DNA of 7,004 nt from Planctomycetota bacterium (GCA_029777755.1 JAKORQ010000195.1:1-7004); one strand, 5' to 3'. Shown: positions 1 through 5,858, numbered from the stretch's first letter. Numbers and translations are program-made. The notes: generated by a model from the sequence alone, not told the origin.

Positions 1-1
1 C

Positions 2-1843
2 GCATCGCATAACGTATGGTTGATGCTGCGACGACACCAATCCGGCATCGACGCCTACTACGCCACCACGCCTGGCACACCCTCCGAAAGCGACTGGACG
101 CTCCTGGGCAGCACATCCGCATCCGGCCTGCTTACGAGCAGGTACCTGGCCGGCCTGGCGGTCACGTCGCAGACTCCCAGATCCCTGGCCATGGCGACTT
201 TCACCAATGTGACGGTCGCTCCGCGCTGGTTGCCGGATGGCTGGCAGGTCAACGACATCGGTCAGGCACCTTCCGGCGACTATTGCGCGTTCGACGGAAC
301 AGGGTTTCTCATACACGGGGGAGGAACAGGACTTACTGAAGACTCCGACCAGTTCCGTTTCGTTGCCCAGGAAGTGGCCGACGACCAGGGCATAGTCGCC
401 AACGTGCTTACCGGGGATGCATATGCGGGGCTGATGTTCCGTGACGGCACTGCCGCAGATGCGCCATTCGTCGCCCTGATGTATTCGCCGCTCAGCGGGC
501 TGGAGCTTGTGACCCGGCGGTACGCGGGCGCGAAAGTCGCTCGTGTTGCCGGCATTCCCTTGCCGGCCGGCACGGTGCTGAAGCTGCAGCGGATTGGCAC
601 GAGGATCGAAGCGTTGTACGCCGATTCCTTCTCGCCACAGGGATGGACATTCCTGGGAGCCGTCGATGATGTCGCGCTGGGATATCGCCTGCAGGTGGGC
701 CTGGCGGTAAGCTCGCTCGGGGCAGGCATGCCCGGCGGCTCTGCCATCTTCCAGGGTGTCAGCATCTCCACCAGCAAGGGGCTGCCGAGCGGTTGGACGA
801 ATCGGGACATCGGCAACGTCCCTATCCCCGGCAATGGCGGGCATTCGGGATCAGCGCTGTTTGCCTCCGGAAGCGGAAATGACATCTGGGGAACGGCCGA
901 CGCCTTCAACTATTCCTACACCACCGCCAGCGGCGACCGGGTGCTAATCTCACAGGTAACCAGCCTGGCAGACACTGACGACTGGGCCAAGGCCGGGGTG
1001 ATGTTCCGGGCATCGACGAACGCCAATTCGCCGTTCGTCGGGACATTCCGGACGCCGGCCAACGGCATCAGCTTCCAGGTGCGCAGCGCTGTTGGCGGGG
1101 AAGCATTCGTGGCCGGGTCGGCCTACACCATTGCGCCTGCCTGGCTGAAGCTGGTGCGATCGGGAGATCAGTTTACGGCGTACTACGCCCTTACCACGGA
1201 TCACCCGGCCAACAACCAGTGGATCCCGATTGGTTCCGTCACCAACGCGGCCATCGGCCAGTCCTACCTGGCGGGCCTCGCCCTTACCTCTCACAACACC
1301 AATAGGGCAGCGCTGGCGACATTCAGAAATACCGAGCTGATAGCGCCTCCCGAGGTGGCATCCTTCGTGGTCAACGATGGCAGCGCGCAGCGTTCAGTGG
1401 TCCGGGAGCTGACAGTGACCTTCACCGGCCAGGTGTCCCTCACGCAGCAGATGCTCACGCTTAACTCAACCCCCAGCGGCGCCAATGACTTTGTCCTGAC
1501 GGATGTCCACGGCGATGGCCGGACCTATCGCCTCACTTTCGCCAGCGGCAAATCGCTGGGCGATGCACACTACCAACTGTCGCTCGATGCCGGAGCGATA
1601 GTGGGCAGGGAAAATCTCCGGCTCGCCGGCGAGAACATCTTCAGCTTCCACCGCCTGTTCGGCGACAGCGATGGCGACCGGGATGTGGATGCCATCGACT
1701 TTGAGCTGTTCCGCACGGTGATGAACCGGGCGATTGATCCGTCGGACCCAGTGGTGATCATGTTTGACTGGGATGGTTCGGGACGGGTGGACGCGATCGA
1801 CCTGATAGAGCTGCGAAAGAACATGCTGTTTGTGCGATTGTAG
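2..1843 (+). CDS. Secreted multi-domain protein with DUF1349-like beta-sandwich repeats and a C-terminal dockerin-like module (5'-truncated by window)
   Basis: The frame is open from base 2, so the true start lies upstream. The first in-frame TTG (20) and ATG (23) fall inside a repeat unit, because the opening residues (WLMLRR...IDAYYATT) match WLKLVR...FTAYYALTT further on (residues 375-393, counting from the TTG). At least three related units are visible: the tail of one (to about residue 70), a complete one (about 73-250, opening GWQVNDIG) and another (about 258-440, opening GWTNRDIG). They share AG-MFR, SPFV and YLAGLA(L/V)TS-type segments, typical of DUF1349/concanavalin-A-like domains found in exported proteins. 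A further beta-rich domain (about 443-545) follows. The C-terminus carries two EF-hand-like calcium loops, D549-x-D-x-D-x-D-V-D-A-I-D560 and D583-W-D-G-S-G-R-V-D-A-I-D594, as in type I dockerins. It probably binds carbohydrate or protein outside the cell. I see no catalytic motif of a glycoside hydrolase, but the missing N-terminus could hold one. No terminator hairpin is obvious after the TAG. Confidence 0.85.
   Translation, partial: ASHNVWLMLRRHQSGIDAYYATTPGTPSESDWTLLGSTSASGLLTSRYLAGLAVTSQTPRSLAMATFTNVTVAPRWLPDGWQVNDIGQAPSGDYCAFDGTGFLIHGGGTGLTEDSDQFRFVAQEVADDQGIVANVLTGDAYAGLMFRDGTAADAPFVALMYSPLSGLELVTRRYAGAKVARVAGIPLPAGTVLKLQRIGTRIEALYADSFSPQGWTFLGAVDDVALGYRLQVGLAVSSLGAGMPGGSAIFQGVSISTSKGLPSGWTNRDIGNVPIPGNGGHSGSALFASGSGNDIWGTADAFNYSYTTASGDRVLISQVTSLADTDDWAKAGVMFRASTNANSPFVGTFRTPANGISFQVRSAVGGEAFVAGSAYTIAPAWLKLVRSGDQFTAYYALTTDHPANNQWIPIGSVTNAAIGQSYLAGLALTSHNTNRAALATFRNTELIAPPEVASFVVNDGSAQRSVVRELTVTFTGQVSLTQQMLTLNSTPSGANDFVLTDVHGDGRTYRLTFASGKSLGDAHYQLSLDAGAIVGRENLRLAGENIFSFHRLFGDSDGDRDVDAIDFELFRTVMNRAIDPSDPVVIMFDWDGSGRVDAIDLIELRKNMLFVRL
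1655..1843 (+). other. Dockerin-like type I calcium-binding module (C-terminal domain of the first gene)
   Basis: This stretch encodes two 12-residue acidic loops about 34 residues apart, each followed by a short amphipathic helix (FELFRTVM and LIELRKNM). The pattern D-x-D-x-D/S-G/x-x-V-D-A-I-D is that of duplicated dockerin F-hands. Both loops keep the Asp residues expected to bind calcium. In cellulosomes dockerins bind cohesins. In planctomycete-type genomes such modules are common at C-termini, and their partners are generally not established. No cohesin is encoded in the window. Confidence 0.75.
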
Positions 1844-1868
1844 ATTCGCGGCAAGTAAACGATTTCTC

Positions 1869-1896
1869 TTGTCAACGCAGTGGCACAAGATACAAT
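1869..1896 (+). promoter_or_regulatory. Sigma70-type promoter of the PEP-CTERM gene
   Basis: TTGTCA (1869-1874) and TACAAT (1891-1896) are separated by 16 bp. Each hexamer differs from consensus at one position. Transcription would start near 1902-1904, giving a leader of about 60 nt. This implies the PEP-CTERM gene is transcribed independently of the dockerin gene that ends 25 bp upstream of the -35 box. Confidence 0.6.
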
Positions 1897-1911
1897 AGTA
1901 AACGTTTTCTA

Positions 1912-1928
1912 CCGCGCGATGGGCGCGG
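1912..1928 (+). promoter_or_regulatory. GC-rich stem-loop in the 5' leader
   Basis: CCGCGC (1912-1917) pairs perfectly with GCGCGG (1923-1928) around a 5-nt loop. It lies just after the predicted transcription start and 18 nt before the Shine-Dalgarno, so it would not mask the ribosome site. A 5' stem-loop in this position could stabilise the mRNA. Any regulatory role is inference. Confidence 0.35.
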
Positions 1929-1946
1929 GAAAGCCAGTTACATTTC

Positions 1947-1952
1947 AGGAGG
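1947..1952 (+). promoter_or_regulatory. Strong ribosome binding site (AGGAGG)
   Basis: A full AGGAGG is followed by 9 nt and then the ATG at 1962. It fixes the start of the PEP-CTERM gene at the codon that opens a good signal peptide. Confidence 0.85.
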
Positions 1953-1961
1953 CATTTCATC

Positions 1962-2660
1962 ATGCGAGCAATGCACACGCTGGCCATGGCCGCCGCCCTG
2001 GCCATCGGAACCACTGCGAGCGCCGGCGTACTGTACAACCAGAGCTTCGAGAACAACGATGCCTTTGGTAACAGGAACTGGGCCGGCGATAAGGGTGGTG
2101 ATCACGGCTGGTCTTACTCGGGATGGCACGTGAGCATCCTCAGGAACAGCTACCCGGGCTATGAGCTCGTCCAGAGCTCCAACGCCGACGGGGATAAGTA
2201 CGTCAAGCTCTATCGCACGAAGATCCAGACGCTGTCGGGCATGCGCGTCCCCGTTCAGCCTGGCCAGACGGTTACGCTCTCCTTCATGTACGCGGCGTTT
2301 GAGCAGGTTTGGGATTCCCCCCGCGTCTACATCGACTTCTACGATGAGAACGACTGGTACGTCGACGGCAATCCCCCGGTGTTCATTCCCGCCTACACCC
2401 CTGTTGCCTCCGTTGCCAGCGGCGAGTTGGCGAACCTGAACTGGGGCGGCTATGTCCCCGGCACGTTCAACACCTACACGATGTCGGCCGTGGTGCCCGA
2501 TGGCGTCACCCATGTCGCCGTCCGTACCGGCGCCCCGAACGCCAATGCTGACTGGTGGGTGATTGGCTTTGACAACTTCGACCTGACGATCGTCCCCGAG
2601 CCCGGGTCGCTGGTAGTCATCGGCCTGGCGGGCCTGCTCCTTGGCCGGCGCCGCGACTGA
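1962..2660 (+). CDS. PEP-CTERM sorting domain-containing exported protein
   Basis: The 232-aa product starts with a Sec signal peptide: a short basic start (MRAMHT), a hydrophobic Ala-rich core, and an AxA-type site TASA|GV after residue 21. The mature part (22-210) is rich in aromatic residues, Gly, Asn and Asp, with alternating beta-strand patterns (LYNQSFENND, VTLSFMYAAF, VYIDFYDEND, VAVRT, GFDNFDL). This resembles galactose-binding-like or CBM-type beta-sandwiches, although I cannot name a family. The C-terminus is a classic PEP-CTERM signal: VPEP at 211-214, a hydrophobic helix at about 216-227, then GRRRD. Such tails are processed by an exosortase and accompany surface or exopolysaccharide-associated proteins. 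No exosortase gene is present here. The gene has its own promoter and a hairpin terminator, so it is probably monocistronic. The exact ligand or role is unknown. Confidence 0.9.
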   Translation: MRAMHTLAMAAALAIGTTASAGVLYNQSFENNDAFGNRNWAGDKGGDHGWSYSGWHVSILRNSYPGYELVQSSNADGDKYVKLYRTKIQTLSGMRVPVQPGQTVTLSFMYAAFEQVWDSPRVYIDFYDENDWYVDGNPPVFIPAYTPVASVASGELANLNWGGYVPGTFNTYTMSAVVPDGVTHVAVRTGAPNANADWWVIGFDNFDLTIVPEPGSLVVIGLAGLLLGRRRD

Positions 2661-2685
2661 TCTCTGGTATTTTCGCATCCCAGCA

Positions 2686-2717
2686 AGGCAGCCACGCCAA
2701 CTTTGGCGTGGCTGCTT
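2686..2717 (+). terminator. Hairpin terminator after the PEP-CTERM gene
   Basis: GCAGCCACGCCAA (2688-2700) and TTGGCGTGGCTGC (2703-2715) form a perfect 13-nt inverted repeat with a 2-nt spacer, in practice a 12-bp stem with a 4-nt loop. One G.U and one A-T pair extend it outwards. The 3' tail (TTGTCATTGG) is only weakly T-rich, so it is a strong hairpin with a poor U-tract. It lies 25 bp after the PEP-CTERM stop and just before the next gene. Confidence 0.65.
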
Positions 2718-2730
2718 GTCATTGGCTACG

Positions 2731-2736
2731 TATGAT
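2731..2736 (+). promoter_or_regulatory. Possible -10 box for a leaderless aminotransferase mRNA
   Basis: TATGAT matches the -10 consensus at 5 of 6 positions and ends 8 nt before the ATG at 2745. Transcription would then begin at or within a few bases of the start codon. No Shine-Dalgarno is visible and no convincing -35 box stands at the right distance. The call is tentative. Confidence 0.3.
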
Positions 2737-2744
2737 CTGCTGTG

Positions 2745-3914
2745 ATGGATCTGCAACACTACATCGGCAACCGGGATGAGTTTCCCATCCTGAAGAACTG
2801 GAACTTCCTGAATCACGCTGCGGTCGCGCCCATCCCCCACTGCGCCGCCGAGGCGGTGAAGAGCTTCGCCGTCCATGCCTCCGAACATGCCTATATCGAC
2901 TCCGGCTGGTATCGCCAGATCGAGGAGTTGCGCAAGCTGGCGGCCTCCTTCATCGGCGCCGACAGGCAGGAGATCGCCTTCATCAAGAACACCTCGGAGG
3001 GGCTGGCCACGGTCGCCAACGGGCTGGATTGGCGCGATGGTGATCGCGTCATCTCCACAGCGGTGGAGTATCCCGCCAACGTCTACCCGTGGATGGACCT
3101 GGCGAAGCGGCGCGGCATCGAGTTTGTTCGCGTACAGGAAGTGGTTGGACCGGATGGCGCCCGCCGGGTTCCACAGGAGCAGATTATCAAGGCGGCCGAG
3201 CATCCCCGCACGCGCATGATCACTTTGTCGCATGTGGAGTTCGGCAGCGGCCAGCGACATGACCTGGTTACCATCGGCCGATTCTGCCGCGAACGCGACA
3301 TTCTGCTGTGCGTGGATGCCATTCAGTCGCTGGGCGTGCTGCCGGTGAACGTCCGGGAAATGAACATCGACTTCCTCTCGGCCGACGGGCACAAATGGAT
3401 GATCGCCCCCGAGGGTGCGGGCATCTTCTACTGCCGCCGGGAATTGATCGAGAAGGTTCATCCCGTACTGGTGGGATGGATGAACGTCGCCAACGCCCTG
3501 GACTTCGACAAGATCGACTACACGCTGCGCCCGGACGCGGCCAGGTTTGAGTGCGGCTCGCTCAATGTCCCGGGGCTGCTGGGGTTAAAGGCGTCGCTGG
3601 AGATGATCGCATCGATCGGCATTGACAATATCTGGCAGCGGGTGCGGATGCTGACGGATCGGCTGATCGATGGCCTGCGCGAGCTTGGGTTCACGGTGGC
3701 GTCGCCGCGCTCCGGGCAGGAGGCCAGTGGTATCGTCAGCTTCGGCCGCGAGGGACTGGACATTGCGGCCGTGGCAAAGAGATTGCAGCGTGAGAGGCGC
3801 ATCGAGCTGGCCACGCGTGCCGGGCGGCTTCGCTGCTCGCCGCACTTTTACAACACCACTGACAACATCGACGAGCTGCTCAGGTGCCTGTCGGAGGATG
3901 CGGCGATTCGCTAA
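2745..3914 (+). CDS. Class V PLP-dependent aminotransferase-fold enzyme (NifS/CsdB-like superfamily, not a typical cysteine desulfurase)
   Basis: The 389-aa length is normal for the family. Residue numbers count from ATG 2745; a GTG at 2742 immediately precedes it and could be used instead. Visible hallmarks in order are the N-terminal substrate loop (NFLNHAAVAP, about 20-29), the phosphate-binding NTSEG (82-86), the PLP ring-binding VDAIQS with Asp191 and Gln194, the Schiff-base lysine Lys217 in SADGHKW, and the late Arg363 in RLRCSPHFYNT, expected to hold the substrate carboxylate. It is therefore a cytosolic PLP enzyme acting on an amino acid. The loop that carries the persulfide cysteine of SufS/CsdB (GHHCA-type, before the conserved Arg) is absent: the sequence runs directly from IELATRAG into RLRCSPHFYNT. 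That points away from cysteine desulfurase and toward the isopenicillin-N-epimerase-like/uncharacterised branch. The substrate cannot be told. No suf or nif genes adjoin it. Confidence 0.88.
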   Translation: MDLQHYIGNRDEFPILKNWNFLNHAAVAPIPHCAAEAVKSFAVHASEHAYIDSGWYRQIEELRKLAASFIGADRQEIAFIKNTSEGLATVANGLDWRDGDRVISTAVEYPANVYPWMDLAKRRGIEFVRVQEVVGPDGARRVPQEQIIKAAEHPRTRMITLSHVEFGSGQRHDLVTIGRFCRERDILLCVDAIQSLGVLPVNVREMNIDFLSADGHKWMIAPEGAGIFYCRRELIEKVHPVLVGWMNVANALDFDKIDYTLRPDAARFECGSLNVPGLLGLKASLEMIASIGIDNIWQRVRMLTDRLIDGLRELGFTVASPRSGQEASGIVSFGREGLDIAAVAKRLQRERRIELATRAGRLRCSPHFYNTTDNIDELLRCLSEDAAIR

Positions 3915-3933
3915 GTATTTGGAGCAGTGAAGT

Positions 3934-3960
3934 TTGCGGCAACTTGGTAACGGCTATAGA
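3934..3960 (+). promoter_or_regulatory. Weak candidate promoter for the clpP operon
   Basis: TTGCGG (3934-3939) and TATAGA (3955-3960) are 15 bp apart, with only partial matches to the sigma70 hexamers. The 120-bp gap between the aminotransferase and clpP1 has no convincing terminator, so read-through from upstream is also possible. I see no CtsR-type or CIRCE operator in the gap. Confidence 0.25.
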
Positions 3961-4022
3961 TTTGGTAATGTCGCACGGCTAGTATCGCTGAGATTGGCGA
4001 GGAGTGTCCTGTTTTACGTGGC

Positions 4023-4027
4023 AGAGG
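4023..4027 (+). promoter_or_regulatory. Ribosome binding site of clpP1 (AGAGG)
   Basis: AGAGG stands 7 nt before ATG 4035. A TAA in the same frame (4032-4034) directly precedes that ATG, so the protein cannot begin further upstream, and the unusual N-terminal extension of ClpP1 is real unless a later start is used. Confidence 0.6.
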
Positions 4028-4034
4028 CAATTAA

Positions 4035-4736
4035 ATGCACGATATGAACTTCAAGAACGTAGATCCACGGGCGGTAGAGCGAGCTGCCGCGCATCTGGCC
4101 GGACGATCACCTGCCGCATTCCCGATGATGTCTCCTGGCCCGATCGGGCCGGGACAGGGCGGGCCGTATAACCGCTATCGCGAGATGACGCTGGAAGAGC
4201 TGCTGCTGGAAAACCGCGTCATCTTCCTCGTCGGCGAGATCAACCATGTATCCGCCGCCCGCGTCTACATGCAGATGCTTTACCTGGTGAATCTCGACGC
4301 GCGCAAGGACATCAACCTGTACATCAACTCGCCCGGCGGGTCGGTGACCGATACTCTGGCCGTGTATGACGTGATGAACTTCATCAACTGCGACGTGGCC
4401 ACGTTCTGCATCGGCGAATGCGCGTCAGGCGGCGCGATCCTGCTGATGGCCGGCACCAAGGGCAAACGGTTCATCCTCCCCAATGCCAAGGTCATGATTC
4501 ACCAGCCCTACGGCGGCGTGTACGGACAGGCGGCCGACATCGAGATCCAGGCCGAGGAGATCCTCAAGACCAAGGAGACGCTCATCAACATCATGGCCCG
4601 GTGCACGGGACAGCCGGTTGAGCGCGTCAAGGAAGACTCCGAGCGCGATCGCTTCTTCACGGCGCATGAGGCCGTGAAGTATGGTTTGGTGGATGAAGTG
4701 CTGAACGAGGAAGCCCCCAAGAGCGAGAAGAAATGA
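4035..4736 (+). CDS. clpP1: ATP-dependent Clp protease proteolytic subunit, divergent copy with Gly/Pro-rich N-terminal extension
   Basis: The product is 233 aa, against about 195-207 for a standard ClpP. It is a serine peptidase of family S14 that forms heptameric rings and degrades proteins fed by an AAA+ unfoldase (ClpX, ClpA or ClpC) in the cytoplasm. The core runs from RVIFLVGEI (about 61) through INSPGGSVTD (97-106), TKGKRFILPN and MIHQPYGG to the end. The triad is complete: Ser131 (GECASGGA), His156 (IHQP) and Asp205 (SERDRF). Two things are unusual. The first 45 residues are extra and Gly/Pro-rich (MMSPGPIGPGQGG), and they replace the canonical PxVIE...RGERSFDIYS axial-loop region. 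The nucleophile elbow reads GECASGGAILL instead of the usual GxAASMGAFLL. The stop overlaps the next gene's start (ATGA, 4733-4736), so the two are translationally coupled. Identity as ClpP is firm; numbering as clpP1 is only by gene order. Confidence 0.95.
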   Translation: MHDMNFKNVDPRAVERAAAHLAGRSPAAFPMMSPGPIGPGQGGPYNRYREMTLEELLLENRVIFLVGEINHVSAARVYMQMLYLVNLDARKDINLYINSPGGSVTDTLAVYDVMNFINCDVATFCIGECASGGAILLMAGTKGKRFILPNAKVMIHQPYGGVYGQAADIEIQAEEILKTKETLINIMARCTGQPVERVKEDSERDRFFTAHEAVKYGLVDEVLNEEAPKSEKK

Positions 4737-5401
4737 GCTACGCAAATCAACTGATCCCGATCGTTGTTGAAAAGAGCGGCCGAGGCGAGCGCGCGTATGA
4801 CATTTACTCTCGCCTGCTCAAGGACCGTATCGTGATCGCCGGCGGGCCGATAACCGACGAGATGGCCAACACCATCATCGCCCAGCTCCTGTTCCTGGCG
4901 AACGATGATCCCAAGAGCGACATTCAGCTCTACATTAACTCGCCGGGCGGCTCGATCTCGGCCGGCCTGGGGATCATCGACACGATGAAGTACCTGCGCT
5001 GCGACGTTGCCACCACCTGCATCGGCCTGGCCGCCAGCATGGGCGCGTGCCTGCTGGCCGCCGGCACCAAGGGCAAGCGCTACGTCCTGCCTAACTCGCA
5101 GGTGATGCTGCACCAGCCGCTGATCGGCGGTGTGCTGCAGGGTCCGGCCACCGACCTGGGGATCGAGGCGCAGCACATCCTTCGCCTGCGCGACCGGCTC
5201 TACAAGATGATGTCGGAGTACACCGGCAAGACCCCGGAGACTATCCACCGGGACTTCGACCGCAACAAGTGGCTCTTCGCGGATGAGGCGGTCGCCTACG
5301 GCTGCGCCGACCAGGTGCTCGAGCGGGCCCCGGAAGGCCTGCAGATTCCCGGCGGCAGGCAAAGCGACATGGCCCCGCCGGAAGGCGAAGAGAGCAAGTA
5401 G
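4733..5401 (+). CDS. clpP2: ATP-dependent Clp protease proteolytic subunit, Asn in place of the catalytic Asp
   Basis: This 222-aa ClpP has a canonical N-terminus (LIPIVVEKSGRGERAYDIYSRLLKDRIV, positions 7-33), the region that forms axial loops contacting the ATPase, followed by YINSPGGSISAG (67-78) and a normal nucleophile elbow GLAASMGACLL with Ser102. His127 lies in MLHQPLIGG. At the third triad position, where E. coli ClpP has TERDRF, this protein reads FDRNKW, so the acidic residue is Asn178 (codon AAC, 5264-5266). Listeria monocytogenes ClpP1 is a known ClpP with Asn at the same site that works within a mixed ClpP1P2 complex. The C-terminus after VLERAPEG is a short Pro/Gly/Glu tail. 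The gene overlaps clpP1 by four bases (ATGA) and has only a weak own ribosome site, consistent with coupled 1:1 synthesis. A strong terminator follows, and no clpX is attached. Confidence 0.95.
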   Translation: MSYANQLIPIVVEKSGRGERAYDIYSRLLKDRIVIAGGPITDEMANTIIAQLLFLANDDPKSDIQLYINSPGGSISAGLGIIDTMKYLRCDVATTCIGLAASMGACLLAAGTKGKRYVLPNSQVMLHQPLIGGVLQGPATDLGIEAQHILRLRDRLYKMMSEYTGKTPETIHRDFDRNKWLFADEAVAYGCADQVLERAPEGLQIPGGRQSDMAPPEGEESK

Positions 5402-5423
5402 AAATCGCCACAAGAAGGCAGAG

Positions 5424-5450
5424 AAAGGGACCTGAGAAGGTCCCTTTTTT
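5424..5450 (+). terminator. Intrinsic terminator of the clpP operon
   Basis: AAAGGGACC (5424-5432) pairs with GGTCCCTTT (5439-5447) around a TGAGAA loop, and six T residues run from 5445 to 5450. This is a textbook rho-independent terminator 22 bp after the clpP2 stop. Confidence 0.93.
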
Positions 5451-5482
5451 ATGCGTTTTGCGATTGCCGCTTTGCGATTCTG

Positions 5483-5516
5483 TTTTAACCACACAGAGGC
5501 ACGGAGGACAGTGGAG
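5483..5516 (+). repeat. Degenerate ACCAC-type repeat, copy A
   Basis: It starts TTTTAACCAC and continues in short quasi-periodic blocks, CACAGAGG, CACGGAGG, ACAGTGGAG. It has the same head and same block rhythm (roughly 8-10 nt) as the four other copies in this gap, with GAGG in place of GAAG. Confidence 0.5.
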
Positions 5517-5590
5517 CAGAGCGCTCGCGCGAGGGAGGTAAGGGGATCGTCGGTGGAGATGGGAGTTGTGGACGTCAGTTGAGTCTCCGG

Positions 5591-5620
5591 TTTTACCACG
5601 AAGCAACGAAGGCGAACGAG
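5591..5620 (+). repeat. Degenerate ACCAC-type repeat, copy B
   Basis: It begins TTTTACCACGAAG, followed by CAACGAAGG and CGAACGAG. Bases 5595-5611 match the reverse complement of copy C (5668-5684) at 15 of 17 positions. Confidence 0.6.
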
Positions 5621-5655
5621 TGACTTTCGATAGGTCGTAAACTGCTTCTCTTGCT

Positions 5656-5689
5656 TCTACTTCGGTGCTTCGTTCTTTCGTGGTGAATT
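5656..5689 (-). repeat. Degenerate ACCAC-type repeat, copy C (inverted relative to B)
   Basis: Read on the minus strand it starts TTCACCACGAAAG, then AACGAAG and CACCGAAG. It is the inverted partner of copy B, with 56 nt between the two matching cores. Confidence 0.6.
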
Positions 5690-5796
5690 GATCGATCCTC
5701 GACGCAAGCGTTCTCGAGGTCTCTTGTTGAGTACCATGCTCCCGATACCGAATTGAGTACTCGCAGTCGGGCAATCCTGCCCCGCTTCGACGTCCC

Positions 5797-5815
5797 GCGG
5801 TTTGGGACAAGCCGC
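5797..5815. repeat. REP-like palindrome
   Basis: GCGGTTTG (5797-5804) pairs with CAAGCCGC (5808-5815) around a GGA loop. The stem is 8 bp with a single G.T position. There is no T-run on either side, so it does not look like a terminator. Confidence 0.45.
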
Positions 5816-5830
5816 TCCACCTGGTATTCA

Positions 5831-5858
5831 TCGTTCTCCGTCGTTGCGTCGTGGTGAC
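5831..5858 (-). repeat. Degenerate ACCAC-type repeat, copy D
   Basis: Read on the minus strand it runs GTCACCACGACG, CAACGACGG, AGAACGA. Head and rhythm are the same as copies B and C, with GACG in place of GAAG. Confidence 0.5.

Noticed and set aside
1938..3461. A 507-codon minus-strand open frame across the PEP-CTERM and aminotransferase genes
   Set aside because: It is antisense to two well-supported genes, has no recognisable domain, and consists of the Arg/Gly/Val/Asp-rich text expected from the reverse complement of GC-rich codons.
3915..4034. Heat-shock operator (CIRCE or CtsR box) upstream of clpP1
   Set aside because: I looked for TTAGCACTC-N9-GAGTGCTAA-like and GGTCAAA-type repeats and found none.
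4508..5599. A 363-codon minus-strand open frame over clpP1/clpP2
   Set aside because: It is antisense to two certain ClpP genes, crosses the intrinsic terminator, and has no ribosome site or family motif.
5697..5719. Imperfect hairpin CCTCGA...TCGAGG with an inner CGC/GCG
   Set aside because: It has a 3-nt bulge and almost no loop, no T-run and no link to a gene end, so it is within what chance gives in GC-rich text.
5727..5760. Direct repeat TTGAGTAC, 26 bp apart, as operator or attachment site
   Set aside because: It is only 8 nt, with no integrase, tRNA or promoter beside it, so there is no support beyond coincidence.
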